NCBI GenBank assembly: GCA_013400115.1 | Contig: VXBP01007151.1 | Coordinates: 310,001 to 374,000 of the forward strand | Origin: Rhinopomastus cyanomelas | Taxonomy: Eukaryota > Chordata > Aves > Bucerotiformes > Rhinopomastidae | Reading direction: 5' to 3' | Length of the DNA stretch: 64,000 nt | Part shown: positions 25,791 through 38,600 of the stretch, in pieces | How the letters are laid out: every line of letters starts with the position of its first letter | Numbering within the stretch: the first letter of the stretch is position 1 | Program-made: the position numbers and the translations under genes | Notes under the pieces: generated by a model | Told to the model about the DNA's origin: nothing | Databases searched by the model: none | The model's input: only the letters and a program-made list of their open reading frames with translations

Positions 25791-26301
25791 CATAGAATCA
25801 CAGAACATTAAGGATTGGAAGGGACCTTGAAAGATCTTTCAGTCCAAACCCACTGCCAGAGCAGGATCACCCAAACAAAGTAACACAGGAACATTTAAAG
25901 GTGGGCTTTAAACATCTTCAGAGAAGGATAATCCACAACCTGTCTCAGCAGCCTGTTCCAGACCTTTGTCACCCTCACTGTGAAGAAGGTCCTTCTCATA
26001 TTGATATGCAGTCTTCTCTGTTCCAGCTTACACTCACTGCCCCTTGCCCTATCATTGGATGCCACTGAGCAGAGCCTGTCTCCATCCTCTTGACAGGTGC
26101 CCTTCCTATATTTATAAATATTAATGAGGTTACCCCTCAGTCTCCTTTTTCCCCAAGCTCAAGAGACCCAGCTCCCTCAGCCTTTCCCCATTAGGAGATC
26201 TTCCACCCCTCCTTTATCTTCTTTGTCGCTTAGCAGTGCACACTCTCCAGCAGTTCTGTGTCCTTTTTTGAACTGAGGAGCCCAGAACTGGACACAATAT
26301 T
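25791..26301 (-). mobile_element. CR1 LINE, 3' part of a copy interrupted by a SINE
   Basis: The minus strand carries the CR1 3' end (octamer at 25792-25807), the 3' UTR and the ORF2 C-terminal region up to the WAPQF-equivalent codons. It stops at ACACAATATT and resumes with CCAGATGTGGTCT at 26495, exactly where intact CR1 copies in this window (for example 13,810-13,830) continue, so the 26302-26490 element was inserted into it. Confidence 0.93.
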
Positions 26302-26490
26302 CACAGAATCACAGAATGTTACAGGTTGGAAGGGACCTCGAAAGATCATCTAAGTCCAACCCCCCCTGCTGGAACAGGGTGAGTCTACAGTACTGTCTCA
26401 AGATGTCCTACATGGGGCTCAAACCCATGACCCCTAGGAATTCAGAGTCTCATGCTCTACCAGCTGAGACAACCAGGTGCCTGAGGTGCC
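26302..26490 (-). mobile_element. tRNA-Lys-headed SINE with a CR1-type tail
   Basis: On the minus strand a tRNA-like head (about 26480 to 26404) is followed by a linker of about 25-30 bp and then by about 80 bp of CR1 3' end closing in ATTCTGTGATTCTGTG. The head contains TCTCAGCTGGTAGAGC (A-box region, 26454-26469), the anticodon-arm sequence GAGACTCTGAATTCC (26437-26451) and GGGTTTGAGCCCC (B box, 26414-26426). These match tRNA-Lys(CTT) best, with CTG in place of the anticodon. The element sits inside an older CR1 without an obvious target duplication. Near the 5' end the word GGCACCT is repeated. A one-off tRNA/CR1 template-switch product is the alternative to a true SINE family. Confidence 0.85.
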
Positions 26491-26494
26491 CGAG

Positions 26495-26510
26495 CCAGAT
26501 GTGGTCTTTT
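26495..26510 (-). mobile_element. CR1 LINE, short 5' remnant beyond the SINE
   Basis: Thirteen bases (26495-26507) continue the CR1 frame interrupted at 26301. Together with 25791-26301 they form one truncated element. Confidence 0.7.
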
Positions 26511-26544
26511 CTCCCTTCCCCACACACTTTGCCAGATCAGCTGC

Positions 26545-26619
26545 ATCTATGCAAAGGCAGATTGGACTAGATGATCTTTCAAGGTCCCTTCTGATCCCTA
26601 ATGTTTTGAGATTCTGTGA
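26545..26619 (+). mobile_element. CR1 LINE, 3'-end fragment (young group)
   Basis: The plus-strand CR1 end reads GATTGGACTAGATGATCTTT and then the octamer region to 26619. It lies only about 35 bp from the 5' limit of the minus-strand CR1, giving a head-to-head arrangement. Confidence 0.88.
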
Positions 26620-28432
26620 GATACACCATAGTGCAGCATAGAAATCACACTTTTTTAATAAGATGGTCACAGCCACAGTGTATAGAAACTTAGTAAAAAT
26701 ATTTTTAGCATTTTCAATTTAAGCTTGCAGATATTTTCCTGGCAGAAATCCCCAGCTAACTTTACAGTGAGATCTCTGAAAGGGAACAGAACTATTACTT
26801 TAAAAAGAAAAAAAAAATACAACAGCAACCCAACAAAAAAACCCCACCACACAGTACAAAATGAATGTGACCCAGGGACTTACCCTTCTATGCAACAACA
26901 CGAGCAGAGAGCACAGAGACAGTGAAGTCCACAGGGCGTGAAATTAAAATTTTCACACAGATACAATGAAGTAATGATACAATGCTACAACCTTGGCACA
27001 AAAATCTTGTGGTTTGAGTAAAGTCAATGTCACGTGATGTCACGGTTTGTGCTCTGGTAGAAATGGTCTGCTGCTAAAAAGTTGGTAACAAAACAGAGGG
27101 AGAGAACGCAGGAGAATTGTATGGATAATTACTACAGGGCTGCACATTCTTGCGATCCAGGTGTTCCTGAGGGTGCTCATCACAGCAGTATCTGCCTGTC
27201 ACTGCAGGCGGAGTTCAGAAAGGACACTTCTTTCACGCCTTGAAATCTAGATGCTGAGATGCCATTACAAGATGGGAAAAAAGAAGATTGAAAGAGATTT
27301 GAACTTGGCACGGAGTGGGGAGGGAGAGCATGTCTCTCTTATTAGGTCAGTTTGTTGCCTATGAATGAGGTGGATATGCAGATTCCAAATTCCAAGCATA
27401 TGGGTAAGAACAGGGATGCACAGAGCAATTAAGAGAGTCAAGCAGAAGCTGGGATGAGCAGCAGCTGGAGCACTGTTAAAGTCCTTCTAGGAATTGCTTC
27501 ACCTGTTACAGTGAAAAGGAAGTACTGTAAGTACATAGGGTCCTCAGCACATACAAGGTCATTGGAACAAGAGTGGAGCTTGAAAAATTCTGGGCAGATC
27601 CACGTGTAGGGGCACAGACACTTTTACAAGAACACCACATCAGATCTGAGACTTGCAAAGCAAGTTACAAACAGCATCCTTTCTACTACAAACATCCCCA
27701 CACTGTGCGGCGCTCAATTATCAGACAATCTGCACGGAGCTGCAAGCATTTTCTTCCTAGGAGTGTGGAAAAGTCTGCAAACTCATAAATCATAAAGCTG
27801 CTTGTACATTATGATGTTTCACAGATACCTGATTGACTGACAGACGTGCACGTACTGTACAAAATACATTTATAGGTCTGAACAGGGTTGGGGGAAATGT
27901 CTGAATGCAGGACTACCGCTCATCTCAAGCCACACTTTTGTGATCACAAATGCAGACGGTAAAGCACTGGTAACGCATTCCCAGTAAACCTTCTGGAAAC
28001 GCAAGAGAAGAAGTCAGTCTAACAGTGCAATGGTCGCTCCTTACAAGGCATGTTTCTCACCCTTCTGATCCGAGGGTGTACACAGAGAGGAACACACAGC
28101 CAAACACGACTAAATAAAATCTTCAAGTCTTCAGCTTATTAATTTTTTTAAATTTTTCTCATTTCATTCCAGTGATTTCATTAGGTTAAACTTCTTCATC
28201 TTTATTAAAAAATAATCAGAACTGAAATGTTTCAATAAACCCAATTTCTGTTTTAAGTAGTAAAAGATGATCCAATGCAGATGAAGCAAAAATGAAAGTT
28301 AAAAGTACAATGGTGTTGGAGGCTTTGAGAATCTCCTTTAAAAGATTTTAACCACATAAATTATATATCAGTACTCCAGAATGTCTTTGACTGTTTTTCA
28401 CAGGGAAAAAAGAACTTTAAAAGCATTTTTTT
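26620..28432 (-). other. Last-intron sequence, nothing recognised
   Basis: A donor-like GTAAGT at about 26884 on the minus strand follows a long pyrimidine run ending in CATAG, leaving room for only four exon bases, so it is not an exon. No repeat family is seen. Confidence 0.45.
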
Positions 28433-28530
28433 CATAGAAACAGAACAGTTTGGGTTGGAAGGGACTTTTAAATGTCATCTAGACTAAGCCTCCTGCAAAG
28501 AACAGGGACATCTTCAACAAGATCTTTTTC
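28433..28530 (-). mobile_element. CR1 LINE, 3' fragment of the GTTTGGGTTGGAAGGGAC type
   Basis: The complement of a CR1 3' end is seen, followed by CTCCTGCAAAGAACAGGGACA and a short remnant. This subfamily differs from the dominant young group. Confidence 0.82.
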
Positions 28531-29175
28531 ACTATGTTCTTCAGCTGTATGTATTAAACCAAAATCCTTTAAAACTTACAGGTGGGAAGAACCGAAGGAG
28601 AAAAGCACGCTTAAGGCACCACTACTACAGGAGTCAAAGCTTACCTTCTACAGGGCAGAAAACAAAGATACAATAGTCTTTTCAGTAAAAGGTTTAGTTT
28701 TCCAACATGTTTTCAAATGATTTCCCTCCCTACACATTCAGACTAAAGGAAACACACATTTTGTCTATCTTTTTTATTTTCCAGAAGGCTATAAATGAAG
28801 TACCACCTGATAAAAGCACAGAAAGGATCAAAATTATGATATATGGCCCTAAATTATCTGAGACCTATAAGCACATTACATTGAGAAATTTAAATGCTAA
28901 ATGTAATCAGTATCTACAATTAAATTGTGGAAAATTATCCCCCAAGATAATGGTTTCCTTTACTATTTCTAAACACTGAGCAGGTAACTTTAGTGCCCAG
29001 GTCTCCACCTGTCACAAAGCCAAACTTAACATTATACAATAGCATGTGTTTCTGAAAGGGAAATCTGGTCTAGAATGAGGAAAAAGCCACGTCTACAGTA
29101 AAAATTGGTGCAACTGAACAAAGATCTGTAACTAGGGAACTATACCATCCACTTCTTGTTTCCTTCAAATCTACA

Positions 29176-29348
29176 TCACAGAGTCATAGAACATCAGGGA
29201 CCAGAAGTGATCTTGAAAGATCTTCTAGTCCAATCCCCCCGCCACAGCATGATCACCTAGACCAAGTCACACAGGAACATGTCCAGGTGGGTTTTAAACG
29301 ACTCCAGAGAAAGAGACTCCACAACCTCCCTGGGCAGCCTGTTCCAGT
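29176..29348 (-). mobile_element. CR1 LINE, 3' fragment (young group)
   Basis: The minus-strand CR1 3' UTR and end are intact from the octamer to CCTGGGCAGCCTGTTCCAGT, where the element is 5' truncated. Confidence 0.9.
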
Positions 29349-29788
29349 ATCAAGAAAATACAGGTACTGAATGATTTGAGGTTCACCAAAGTAATGCTGC
29401 AAAACCTACAAAACAAAACTGTATTTAACAGTTCATTATTCTTTACACTGAAGCACTGCTATGGCTTTCCCTACCCAAATATGGAAGGTACCTTGGCTAT
29501 TGTATTGCCCTGCCCAGGAAAAATCACGGCATGAATCTTCTGTTATTAGGTCCCAATGAATGAATTCCAGATGTGTAACACTATGAGACTGAGACTTAAA
29601 CCCAGATATTTGGTTTTTCCACATAAGAAAAGTCTTAATGAGGATTTTAAGATAAGAATAAGTACTTACTTAAAAATCATTATTATAATCCATGTATTAT
29701 GGATTACTTTATCTAAAAAGCTGTGTAAATTAGAGAAAACAACAATGATAATCTTGTAGTATAATGAGAAGTCGGGATACAGACTTAC

Positions 29789-29896
29789 CAGACCTTGGGT
29801 CACTATCTAGACATTGCATGCTCTGAATCTCACAGTTCTGTCTCATGACCACCAGTTTCTCCAGCAGACAGTAAAGAATTGCTCCCTCCTCATTTT
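29789..29896 (-). CDS. Possible additional exon in the long last intron, phase not reconciled
   Basis: This 108-bp minus-strand interval ends in a strong donor (TCTG/GTAAGT) and has a plausible AG (GACATGCAG) at its start, though the pyrimidine tract is poor. Its frame is protein-like: NEEGAILYCLLEKLVVMRQN continuing through EIQSMQCLD to DPRS, with a leucine-rich helical look. It enters with two bases and exits with one. That does not fit directly between exon 9 (two-base exit) and the terminal exon (one-base entry), so other exons would be needed. It could instead be a decoy or an old repeat fragment. Confidence 0.28.
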
Positions 29897-30516
29897 CTGC
29901 ATGTCACACTTCATTTTATGACTTTTAATAAGAGGCTAAACTTAGCCACCCCTATTTCAAGCTGTTGCATTCTTTGTACCACAAAACCTCTCTTAACTCT
30001 AGGAGCAGTCTGCTCAGACATGATGACCAAAGAGTAACATGCATTGCATACTTAGATTCAACATATCCATGAATTGAAAATTTCCTACAGCAGTCTTTCA
30101 CTGCAGAAGTGGAAACAATATGATAAGGTTTGTTAGCAAGAACTAAAAAGGACTTTTAAAGGGGTAAAAAAATGTCTGCAAACAGTGCATGATTGTCTAA
30201 GCAACATGCGAGGGCTCCACAAAAGCACAATCAACCTATGTAGAAAACCTACAGAAGTATGAAATGAAGTTGCACCTGTTAAGCAGAACAGTAAAGGAGG
30301 ACGTTATGTCCAGTTATGTTCAAATAAAGAAAACAGTGAACAAGCTGTCAGGTCAAGAATAGAAGAGAAAACCCACAACACAACAATAAATTGCGTTACC
30401 AGGCTGAAAACATAAGATCTAATAATAACTCCCATCCCAAATAAATAAAAAGTAGGAAGCATAAGTGAGAGATGTTAAAGACAGGCACAGGGTACTCACG
30501 GAGGCAAGATATTTGT

Positions 30517-30572
30517 GATCATAAAATCATTAGAGATTGGAAGGGACCTCAAAAGGTCATCTAGTCCAATCT
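30517..30572 (-). mobile_element. CR1 LINE, 56-bp 3'-end fragment
   Basis: Only the terminal 3' motif remains, on the minus strand, with a single diverged octamer. Confidence 0.85.
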
Positions 30573-30789
30573 GTCAAAGCCAACTGGAGTTAAAATACAC
30601 AAAGGACAACCTAAGTAGGATAAGGCCATAGCAGAAAAACTCTGCTATGGCACATCTGCAACATGCAGGAGCTTAGAAAGTTTCTGAAGCTATACAGGAC
30701 AAGGTGTGGAAGACCTGCCTCAAGTTATATAACCTGCCTTAAGTGTCATATAAATATATTACTGAACAAATCATAATGATTGAACAATA

Positions 30790-31440
30790 ACAAATTGCTG
30801 GGATCAGCTGGTACTCACTCAAACTTCTGAAGGAGCTCAGGTATGAAACAGCTGAACTATTAACCATAGTGCGTAACTAATTGCCTGAAACTGCTTCAGT
30901 TCTTGGACAAATGCAGGGTATTTTTAAAGTGATCTGGGATGATGCAGAAGTCCACAAATCAAAAAGTCTGATGTTTAGAACAACAAGATTGATAGAAATG
31001 GTAATAAAGAATTTATAAACCTGATGTACTGCCAAAGCCTTTATACTAAGTCTTCATTCGGGTGGGGATATCTACTAGAGTTGCAGAATTATGCATCTGA
31101 AAAAGGAAAACACTGCTTATGGAACTATCTGGAGTTCCAAAAGCTGTCCAGCAAATCTGGCATCAAAGACTTAAAAGTTACCACAAAGTAAGAGTGAAGT
31201 CCATTAATGGATAAATAACTGGTTAAAAGGCAGGAAATAAAAAAGAAAGCATTAAAATTGGTCTGCTATAAAGTGGCCAGGGAGGTCATCAGTGGAGCCT
31301 CACAGAAATTTGTTAGGGCCTGAACTCTTTTAATGCATTCACAAGTGGCCTAGAGAAAGGTCAAATAATGAGACAACGTTTGCTGCTGATATTACACTGT
31401 TCATAGAAGTAAAAATAAAATTTGGAGGTCCTTATTGTGG
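30790..31440 (+). mobile_element. Ancient CR1/L3-like LINE, reverse-transcriptase region
   Basis: The plus strand follows the order of an amniote CR1 reverse-transcriptase region. CTGAAGGAGCTCAGG is followed by CTATTAACCATAGTG, then AACTGGTTAAAAGGCAGGAA, then GGGCCTGAACTCTTTTAATG. Frames are destroyed and large internal pieces are missing. It is older than the other copies. The boundaries are approximate. Confidence 0.65.
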
Positions 31441-31806
31441 CAGACAATTACAATACATGAAAAAAAAGTACATTTAAAACTGGAAATGGGGCAGAGCAAA
31501 TAGTATAAAGCACTCATTAATGTCCTTAAGTGAGAGAGAAGCAAGAATGTCTTTTGTAAGTAGGCAATTCATCAGCTGGAAATAATTGAGAAGACAGAGC
31601 TGTGTCTGTCTGTGGGGACCATCTCTGGATGCAGCACAGTACATTTGACTGGCTGAAATGGGACATAACTGGTGCAAGGCCCTGCCCATACCTCAGAAAA
31701 ACGTCAGTCACCTATGCAGTATGAACTGGTCATCCTGTTTGATATACAGGGAGGGCATCACCACTTTATGTCCCTTCTAAAAAGGAGTGATCTGGCTCTG
31801 ATCATC

Positions 31807-31855
31807 CTAGATGATCTTTCAAGGTCCCTTCCAATCTCTAATGTTCTGTGATTCT
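31807..31855 (+). mobile_element. CR1 LINE, about 50-bp 3'-end fragment (young group)
   Basis: CTAGATGATCTTTCAAGGTC and CTAATGTTCTGTGATTCT are intact on the plus strand; nothing of the 3' UTR upstream remains. Confidence 0.87.
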
Positions 31856-32540
31856 CCAAGGCAGTCAAACTTCCATCCTTCCCAGCCTTCCATCTCCACC
31901 ATTTTTATTAAACACGTTTACCATGTCACAGGCTCACACCCCAGTCAGGAAGATGCTGGATACTCACAATCAGTCATATCCACTCCCTCTCCCAGAGCAC
32001 TCAGTACCTAAGCCCTTTGATTTATAATGCGCGCATTAAAACAGTGTTAATAATCAAGGCACTGACCATGCAGCACACAGGTTAACCCTGCATTTGCCTC
32101 CAATCTATAATCAAGATACGAGTGACAACCATCTTATTTTTAGTTCCACACATTCAGCTAAGAGGGATAAGGTGTCAGTGTGTGTTACTCCGGGCTTATT
32201 TTACAGCCCATGGGACAACAGGTATCACCAAAAAGGTGATAAGTCATCGACCACAGAGGAGCTGAGGGTAACTAGCTCAGTTGTCTCAAGATAAGTAAGA
32301 TGAATTCCACCCTAACTATACTAGCATCACAGTTAATCATCATTATTACATGCACCAACCAAGCACGGAGATGTACTCTGCTAGGATCCTGCCCTGAGGA
32401 GTTTATAGCCTGAAAAGTCAGTGCAGGTGAAGGAGAGAGAAAAAGAGGAATATATTAACACATAGGCAACGTGGTGGAATTATGACAGAGCCATCTTTTG
32501 GGAAAATGGCTTCTTAAAGTGTTATGTGATTATTCTATAG

Positions 32541-32602
32541 AGGAATTGGACTAGATCATCTTTTGAGATCCCTTCCAATCCCTAATCTTCTGTGATCCTG
32601 TG
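32541..32602 (+). mobile_element. CR1 LINE, about 60-bp 3'-end fragment
   Basis: The plus strand reads AGGAATTGGACTAGATCATC and CCTAATCTTCTGTGATCCTG, a CR1 end with a few substitutions. Confidence 0.85.
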
Positions 32603-35600
32603 GTTATTAATTCATTCCACCCATCTCTAAAAACATCCCACTAAACAAACTTCTGAAAGAGAAGGACCAGAGAAGTAACTACGGTGCAAGGAAAATAACC
32701 ATGCAGAACATTTCCTTAGAGAACCAGAGAGAGAGGAAGCAAGACTGGTCTCAATTTGCCAAGATCTGTAGAAATTGTCTTCATAGTAATTCCATTAAAA
32801 TGTTTAAAGTTGCAATGCAGAGCACTCAGAGTATCAGCAGAGCAGGAAAAGACAGACTGGGTTTCCTCACAATGGAGTAGCAAAGCACAGAAGTAACCTA
32901 AAAATATTTTTTTTAAAACCACTTCTTTCAACAAAATATTTTGATATCAAGTTTTGATTGCTGTGATAACAAGTGCAGACAAGAATCGCATCCAGTGAAC
33001 CAACAGCCACTTAAGATTTAACGTGGTATTTCAGAACCTGCAAAAGCACAGGGAGGAAAACACGTAAAAAGAGTAATTAAGATAACAATAAAAATGATGG
33101 CAAGAAGCAGACATAAAGAGTTAAGTCAGCTTCATAATATGATTTGTACTCTATTTTCCTTTACTTATTATTACTTTCAAACTACAATCAAGTTGTTGTC
33201 ATACCACTGGATGATGGAAACCTTGCCAACTGCTTCAAAACTGACACGTTTTCTGTTGCACTGAACATTCCCAGAAGACATTTCCTCTCATTTTAATACA
33301 AAATCCTGTCAGATCCACAGAGCTGAATAAGAAAATGTGTAAAGGATATGTAGCTGTAATAGACCTCCCCCAACTAGTCAACTTTGGAATAAAAGACGAT
33401 CAAAAAACCCTCAAAGATCCAGTGCTAGATGAATGCAAATATCTGCCTGTTTGCAAGTGTACTTTTTGATTAAACTGGCATACATCAAGTACAATTAGAA
33501 AGGTTATTTATAACTAAGAAATACATAATTCTGCATTTTAATGAGGGTGACAATTACAGCCAGCAGTTGCTAATTAACATTAATCCTTTTGCACTGCAAG
33601 TCAGAGTTTCCCAATATGATTTTCATTGTCAGCAATGGACACACCACAACTGTTAACGCAAAGCAGCTATTAGGTTGGCTGCTTTGACACAAATAGGTGT
33701 TTCCTGTTGCACACAGTAAAGAAAAAGGAACTGATGATGTGTTAAATTTGATAACCTCAGATGTAAATACAGAATGTCATTTCAAAATTTACTCGATGTC
33801 TACAACACGAAATATAATCAAGGCTTATCATTTTCATGGCTGAACCCAATTCCAAGTTTCCCAAGAGCCAGGCTTCATAGGTGAAATCTGATTTCAACAC
33901 AAGCTCGAAATCTTCCATTGTTAAATTTGGTTTTGATCCCAGTCCTGGGTTCACATCTGCATTTCACCCCCTGAGACTTCAAAGCTTTTAGTGGTCATGA
34001 CAGAACAGTGTAGATAAGGAGTAGTGTTTGCCTAGTCTGTGTCAGTTTCTGAAGCAAAACTCTGGAGCAAGCACTGAAAGTAGGAATGATTGCTACTGAT
34101 TGATTTGCTACCATGGCGTAGTTTTATTGCACTTTTTTTTCTTATGGAGATTATAATGAAAATTTTGGTTCTCAAAACGACTGAATTTTAAATGCTGTTT
34201 ATTTATTTAGCCAAAATTGCTCTAGTGTATTTCTATTCATTGATTAAAAATTTTGCTCTCAATAAATGTGCTGTCTATAATAACTGTTGACCTAATTAAA
34301 CACTTCTATTTCTGTTACTCGTGATCCTCCAAAAAGCAGACGATTCAGATTTGCTATGCGTGTCATTCCAGAAGAGAAGTTACCTCTGTTTTAGCCTCTC
34401 AGACACTGTCTTTTCAGACAGAAGCACTACAAAAGCATCAGTCTCTTTCGAAACTGGTCTTTAACAGGAAGAGAGACCTGGTCTGAACACCGTCAGAGCC
34501 ACAAGATCATAATGCAGCCAGTAAATAAAGCCTCTAGAAGAGTGCTGAGGTGCTCACCATCTGGGTCAGGCAATTGGAGTGGGATCAATGTCAGATATAA
34601 GTAAATGAGAAGGCAGGAAAGGAGAATTGTGAGCACTAAGCAAAGAAACCTATAATGCACTTCTTACAGAGCGCTGTAAAATTCACATTTATTTTGTAAG
34701 TATGAGATAGATGGGTTATTTCTACATACAGAGGTGCCCGACTAAAATCAAGATAAGTGATATTAATGTCCTATGGTCAGTATTATTGAACCTCGAAAGC
34801 AATAAACTATGAGTCGATAAATATTACATTTGCAACATAGTTAACATTCTTCTACTGTCTCTGGCACTTATTACACATTGTAACCGCAAGTCTACAATAC
34901 ATTATTCATATTTGGGGTGTCACTGAGTGATGGATTGCTGTAAGAGAGGCTGTCCTTTAAATAAATCAACAAATAAAAATGCAAATGTTAACATTTTCAG
35001 CCACAACTTTTTCCATCTTGAATGGGGAATGAAAATTTCACATTATATCGACAGCCAGCAGAGAGAACAATTAACAGCCTACACTGTGAATAAGAGAGAT
35101 TAATTTGCCAACGTCTGGTTTTATCACTTGCATATGGAACTATATTGGACTTTTTGTGCTGCTGGCTTTCTCAGGGACCAGGCAAAACTTGCATCTCTTA
35201 CCACATTCAGCACTTAACTCACCACTCTGCTCCAAACGCACTGCTAATCCCTTTAAATGGTTAAGTTAGATCTGGAATTAATTTTGTTTTCTCCTTGTCC
35301 TCCTTTTGAATCCTGAATTTTTTGAGTCCTGAAGTCTGATGCTAGGGGGAAAAAATTAATCTGTATATTTAGAAGGAACTTCATGGTATCATCTAAAGAG
35401 AACCACCATTTTTAAGCATCCAACATGCACAGACCTGAAAGACAACTACTGCATAAGTAAGGCAAAAGCTTAAATCTCATCACTGTCGTATTTCTTAACA
35501 CTCAGCATAACAGATCTACTCCAGACTATTCCGGTGTGCATTATTAAGTGTACAACTCTGCACATTATATTTTACATCAGATATTAATTTGCCTAAAAGT

Positions 35601-38600
35601 CCCTGAATACACATTCACCTGAGATGTGCTGGGCAATTGGGTAAATAGTTTTGTTTTTAAAGTGTCCCTAAACACAAATTTACACAATACAATCTGTTTA
35701 TAAAAACATCCAACAGGCCACTGTAGTCTAACAGATAATAATATAAGCTCGAATATAGCATTCGTATCGCAGGAACTTCTAAATCACTTATTTTAATGGC
35801 TACCAGAAGCTTCACTCCAAGACAATGCATTCAGCCAGCATTAAAGCTCTGATTTAAAACAGCAACCAGAAAACACAGGCTTTATGCAGAAATCCCAGAC
35901 TACCATTCAATCCCTTAATTTACCTAACTGTTCTTAAATTCAATTCTTAGATGCCCAAAGTGAAAAATGTTACAGGAGAATTATCTGTTTCCATGGTGAG
36001 CAGAACCACCTTTGCCTTTGTCTTTATAAGTGCTTGATTATCCGCAGTGTTATAGGACTTACAGTGCCAAACGCGACACTACAACTGTTCTTGCGTGGGG
36101 AGAGCCTGACAATTGCACCAGGGCTGTAATCAAATGAAATGGTCTTTCACAAAACATAACTTACAACATTTATTCTTTTTAAAAGAATAGCTTATTACTT
36201 TGCTTTAGAGTAGTTTCAGCCCTGTTTTGCAACGCCCTGTTGTTTTGCTGCAATCAGTACCTGATGATACTTAAGGTAAGATCTAGCTTACTTAGAAACT
36301 TCTTCATTATCACATAGAAACATACAAATTGCCTCACTTTTCCAGCTCACAGCCAAAACCCTGAGTCTTTCTCCCAGGAATACAACAAAAAGTTGTCCCT
36401 GCTTACAAAAAGGTGATGCTTAAGATAGCCAGTGGAATTCTGCTTTAGGGGTGAAGAATTCACTCACTTACTCTTCATGTCTGCCCAAACTCAACCTTAC
36501 CTGTGGGTTTGTTTTTTTTAAACATATCAGTGTTGCTCTAGGTAAACAAATACATGGAGTAGAAAAGCTTTGCAGACCTGCCATGAACATAGTTTGAAGG
36601 GATTCATGCAAGAGTAGACACACGGTTTAAGAGGAACAACTGGATGACCAAACATGCACACTTGGCTGTATTTCAGCGACAGGCATGCGCAGAAGCATGA
36701 TAGGCAAATAAATCTATTATTAGCCCACTGAGAGTGCCAGATGAAGAAATGCTATTTTCCTTTCAGACCTATCACTGAAACCACCTTGTGGACACTGATA
36801 CTGCAAAGAGACCTTCTACAGGTTTAGCAATAATGCTCCCAAAGCACACAGTGTTACCTTCTAGGGACTCCTACTTCTTGTCCCAGATACGATTCCTTCC
36901 GAGAAAGGGAGAGAAGAAAGAAGGAGTGTTTTTTTCCTCAAGCAGGAGGTAGCTGTAACACACTGAAGCCTCCGGCTCAGCTTTGCCAAGACAGGCTATC
37001 AAGCCAACACATCTTCTACCTGCCATGCCTGCTTATCCAGCCAGCCCTCCCCAGAAGCTGCGCTCGCACCCTGAAGCCTCATGCTGGCAGGGAGCTTCTG
37101 TCGCTTTCCAACACCTTCTCCCTGGCAGGGTTTCCATTGCTGCTACTGCTGGGTGCCAGGGTTTGTGCTAGTTAAAGCTGGCACAAACATGAGTTGAATC
37201 TAGTCCTATAAATTTAAATAGTCAAAAGTAATTAGGTTTACACGTACTGCCGATAAATAAATTTGCTCTTAGGCTAGGGCTTTGTGCTGCAAGTTTCAGG
37301 CCCGTGCCAACTGTTGTGGTTAAGCTGTTAACCACCCCAAATCACAGATTATAACAAACATGCTGACAAACCCCAACTTTAGTGGCACAAAAGCAGCAAT
37401 AATTCTCAATATTGATTAATTTAGTTAGTTAAACCTGCAGTCTAAGCTTATAACCATTCAGTGATAAATTGAGACTGACCTGCTGCCCAAGCAGGTTTTT
37501 TGATGAAGGATAGGATCAGCTTTAGGTTTCCACAGAAATACTTGTCCATTTACCATTTTCAATTAGAGAAGGCCATGAGTAAGGGAAAGCACAACATGGC
37601 TGCTTAAGCTGGTCAATTACACTTACAGCACCAACAGAGAAAAAGAAAGCTAGAAAACGTGGGAGAAAGCACCCCAGAAACACAGGTTTTTACAAAGTTT
37701 GTCACCAGCTGGTAAAATAAACCTTTACAGGATGACAGCTAATCAGACTCCTTTTACTGATCACTTTATCTGATATGATTTCTAACAGCATATTTCAACA
37801 AATATTTTACTCCCCTCTGTGGAAAAGAATGGACCATCAATCCTCTTGAATAAATTTCCTTTTTGTGAGCAGTTGTGGTATGATGTGAATAATTATATCT
37901 GCTCCTCAGTGCTTGAATGGAATCTTAACTTATCACATCAGACAGTACCAAGCAGCATCTCTGCACACTCTCTATCTGATGTTACTGGCTTGCAAATGTA
38001 ACCCTTGCTTCTAAGAGAACTGCTTGGGCAATCTTGTGGTTTCTGTTTGTTCAAACATGCAGTTAACTTGCGGGAAACAGAGCCCAATCTATCTCAGTTC
38101 TTAAATCCTCCTAGAATTATCATCCCTTCCTTCAGAAGAAAAAAAAAATGTTTCCATAGCAAGTAAGTACAAATTTGTCAATATTGATAGTGGTTTTTCA
38201 CCTATTATATATAACAAGTTCTCTCAGAAGATAGAAATAAACTGCCAGCTGCTGCCAAGAATACAGGGATGATATCAAGCATACATTTTCCTAGTCCACT
38301 GGGCCAGGAGAAGATTAAATCTGACTCAAGCCCTCTTGTTCTCCCAGAAACATTTAACTCTTCTTAAGAATCACTGTAAATTCCTGTCACCCCACTGCAT
38401 CATCTAACCAGTGGTGTAAAATTCATTCTTTAATCTGCATTTGCTTTGTTCCTAGAGATTTTATTAAGATAAAATGTGAGATATGATAAAGAAAGGCAAG
38501 GATTTTATGCTGCTTTTCCTAGGTACTTAGCCAGTAGAACTGTGATCCTGCCTAAAGAGGGCAAGTTGTTTTTAGACTTACGACAACAATGCTGCTTTCT

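Noticed and set aside
26404..26480. Functional tRNA gene
   Set aside because: The acceptor stem does not pair, the A-box region has an extra base, the anticodon position reads CTG in a Lys-type body, and the sequence runs straight into a CR1 tail. It is a SINE head, not a tRNA gene.
36501..36537. A 37-bp exon with good splice sites in the last intron
   Set aside because: Two of its frames are open and neither joins exon 9 directly to the terminal exon; other tiny candidates (10867-10893, 35218-35238) are equally good, so this is the background level.
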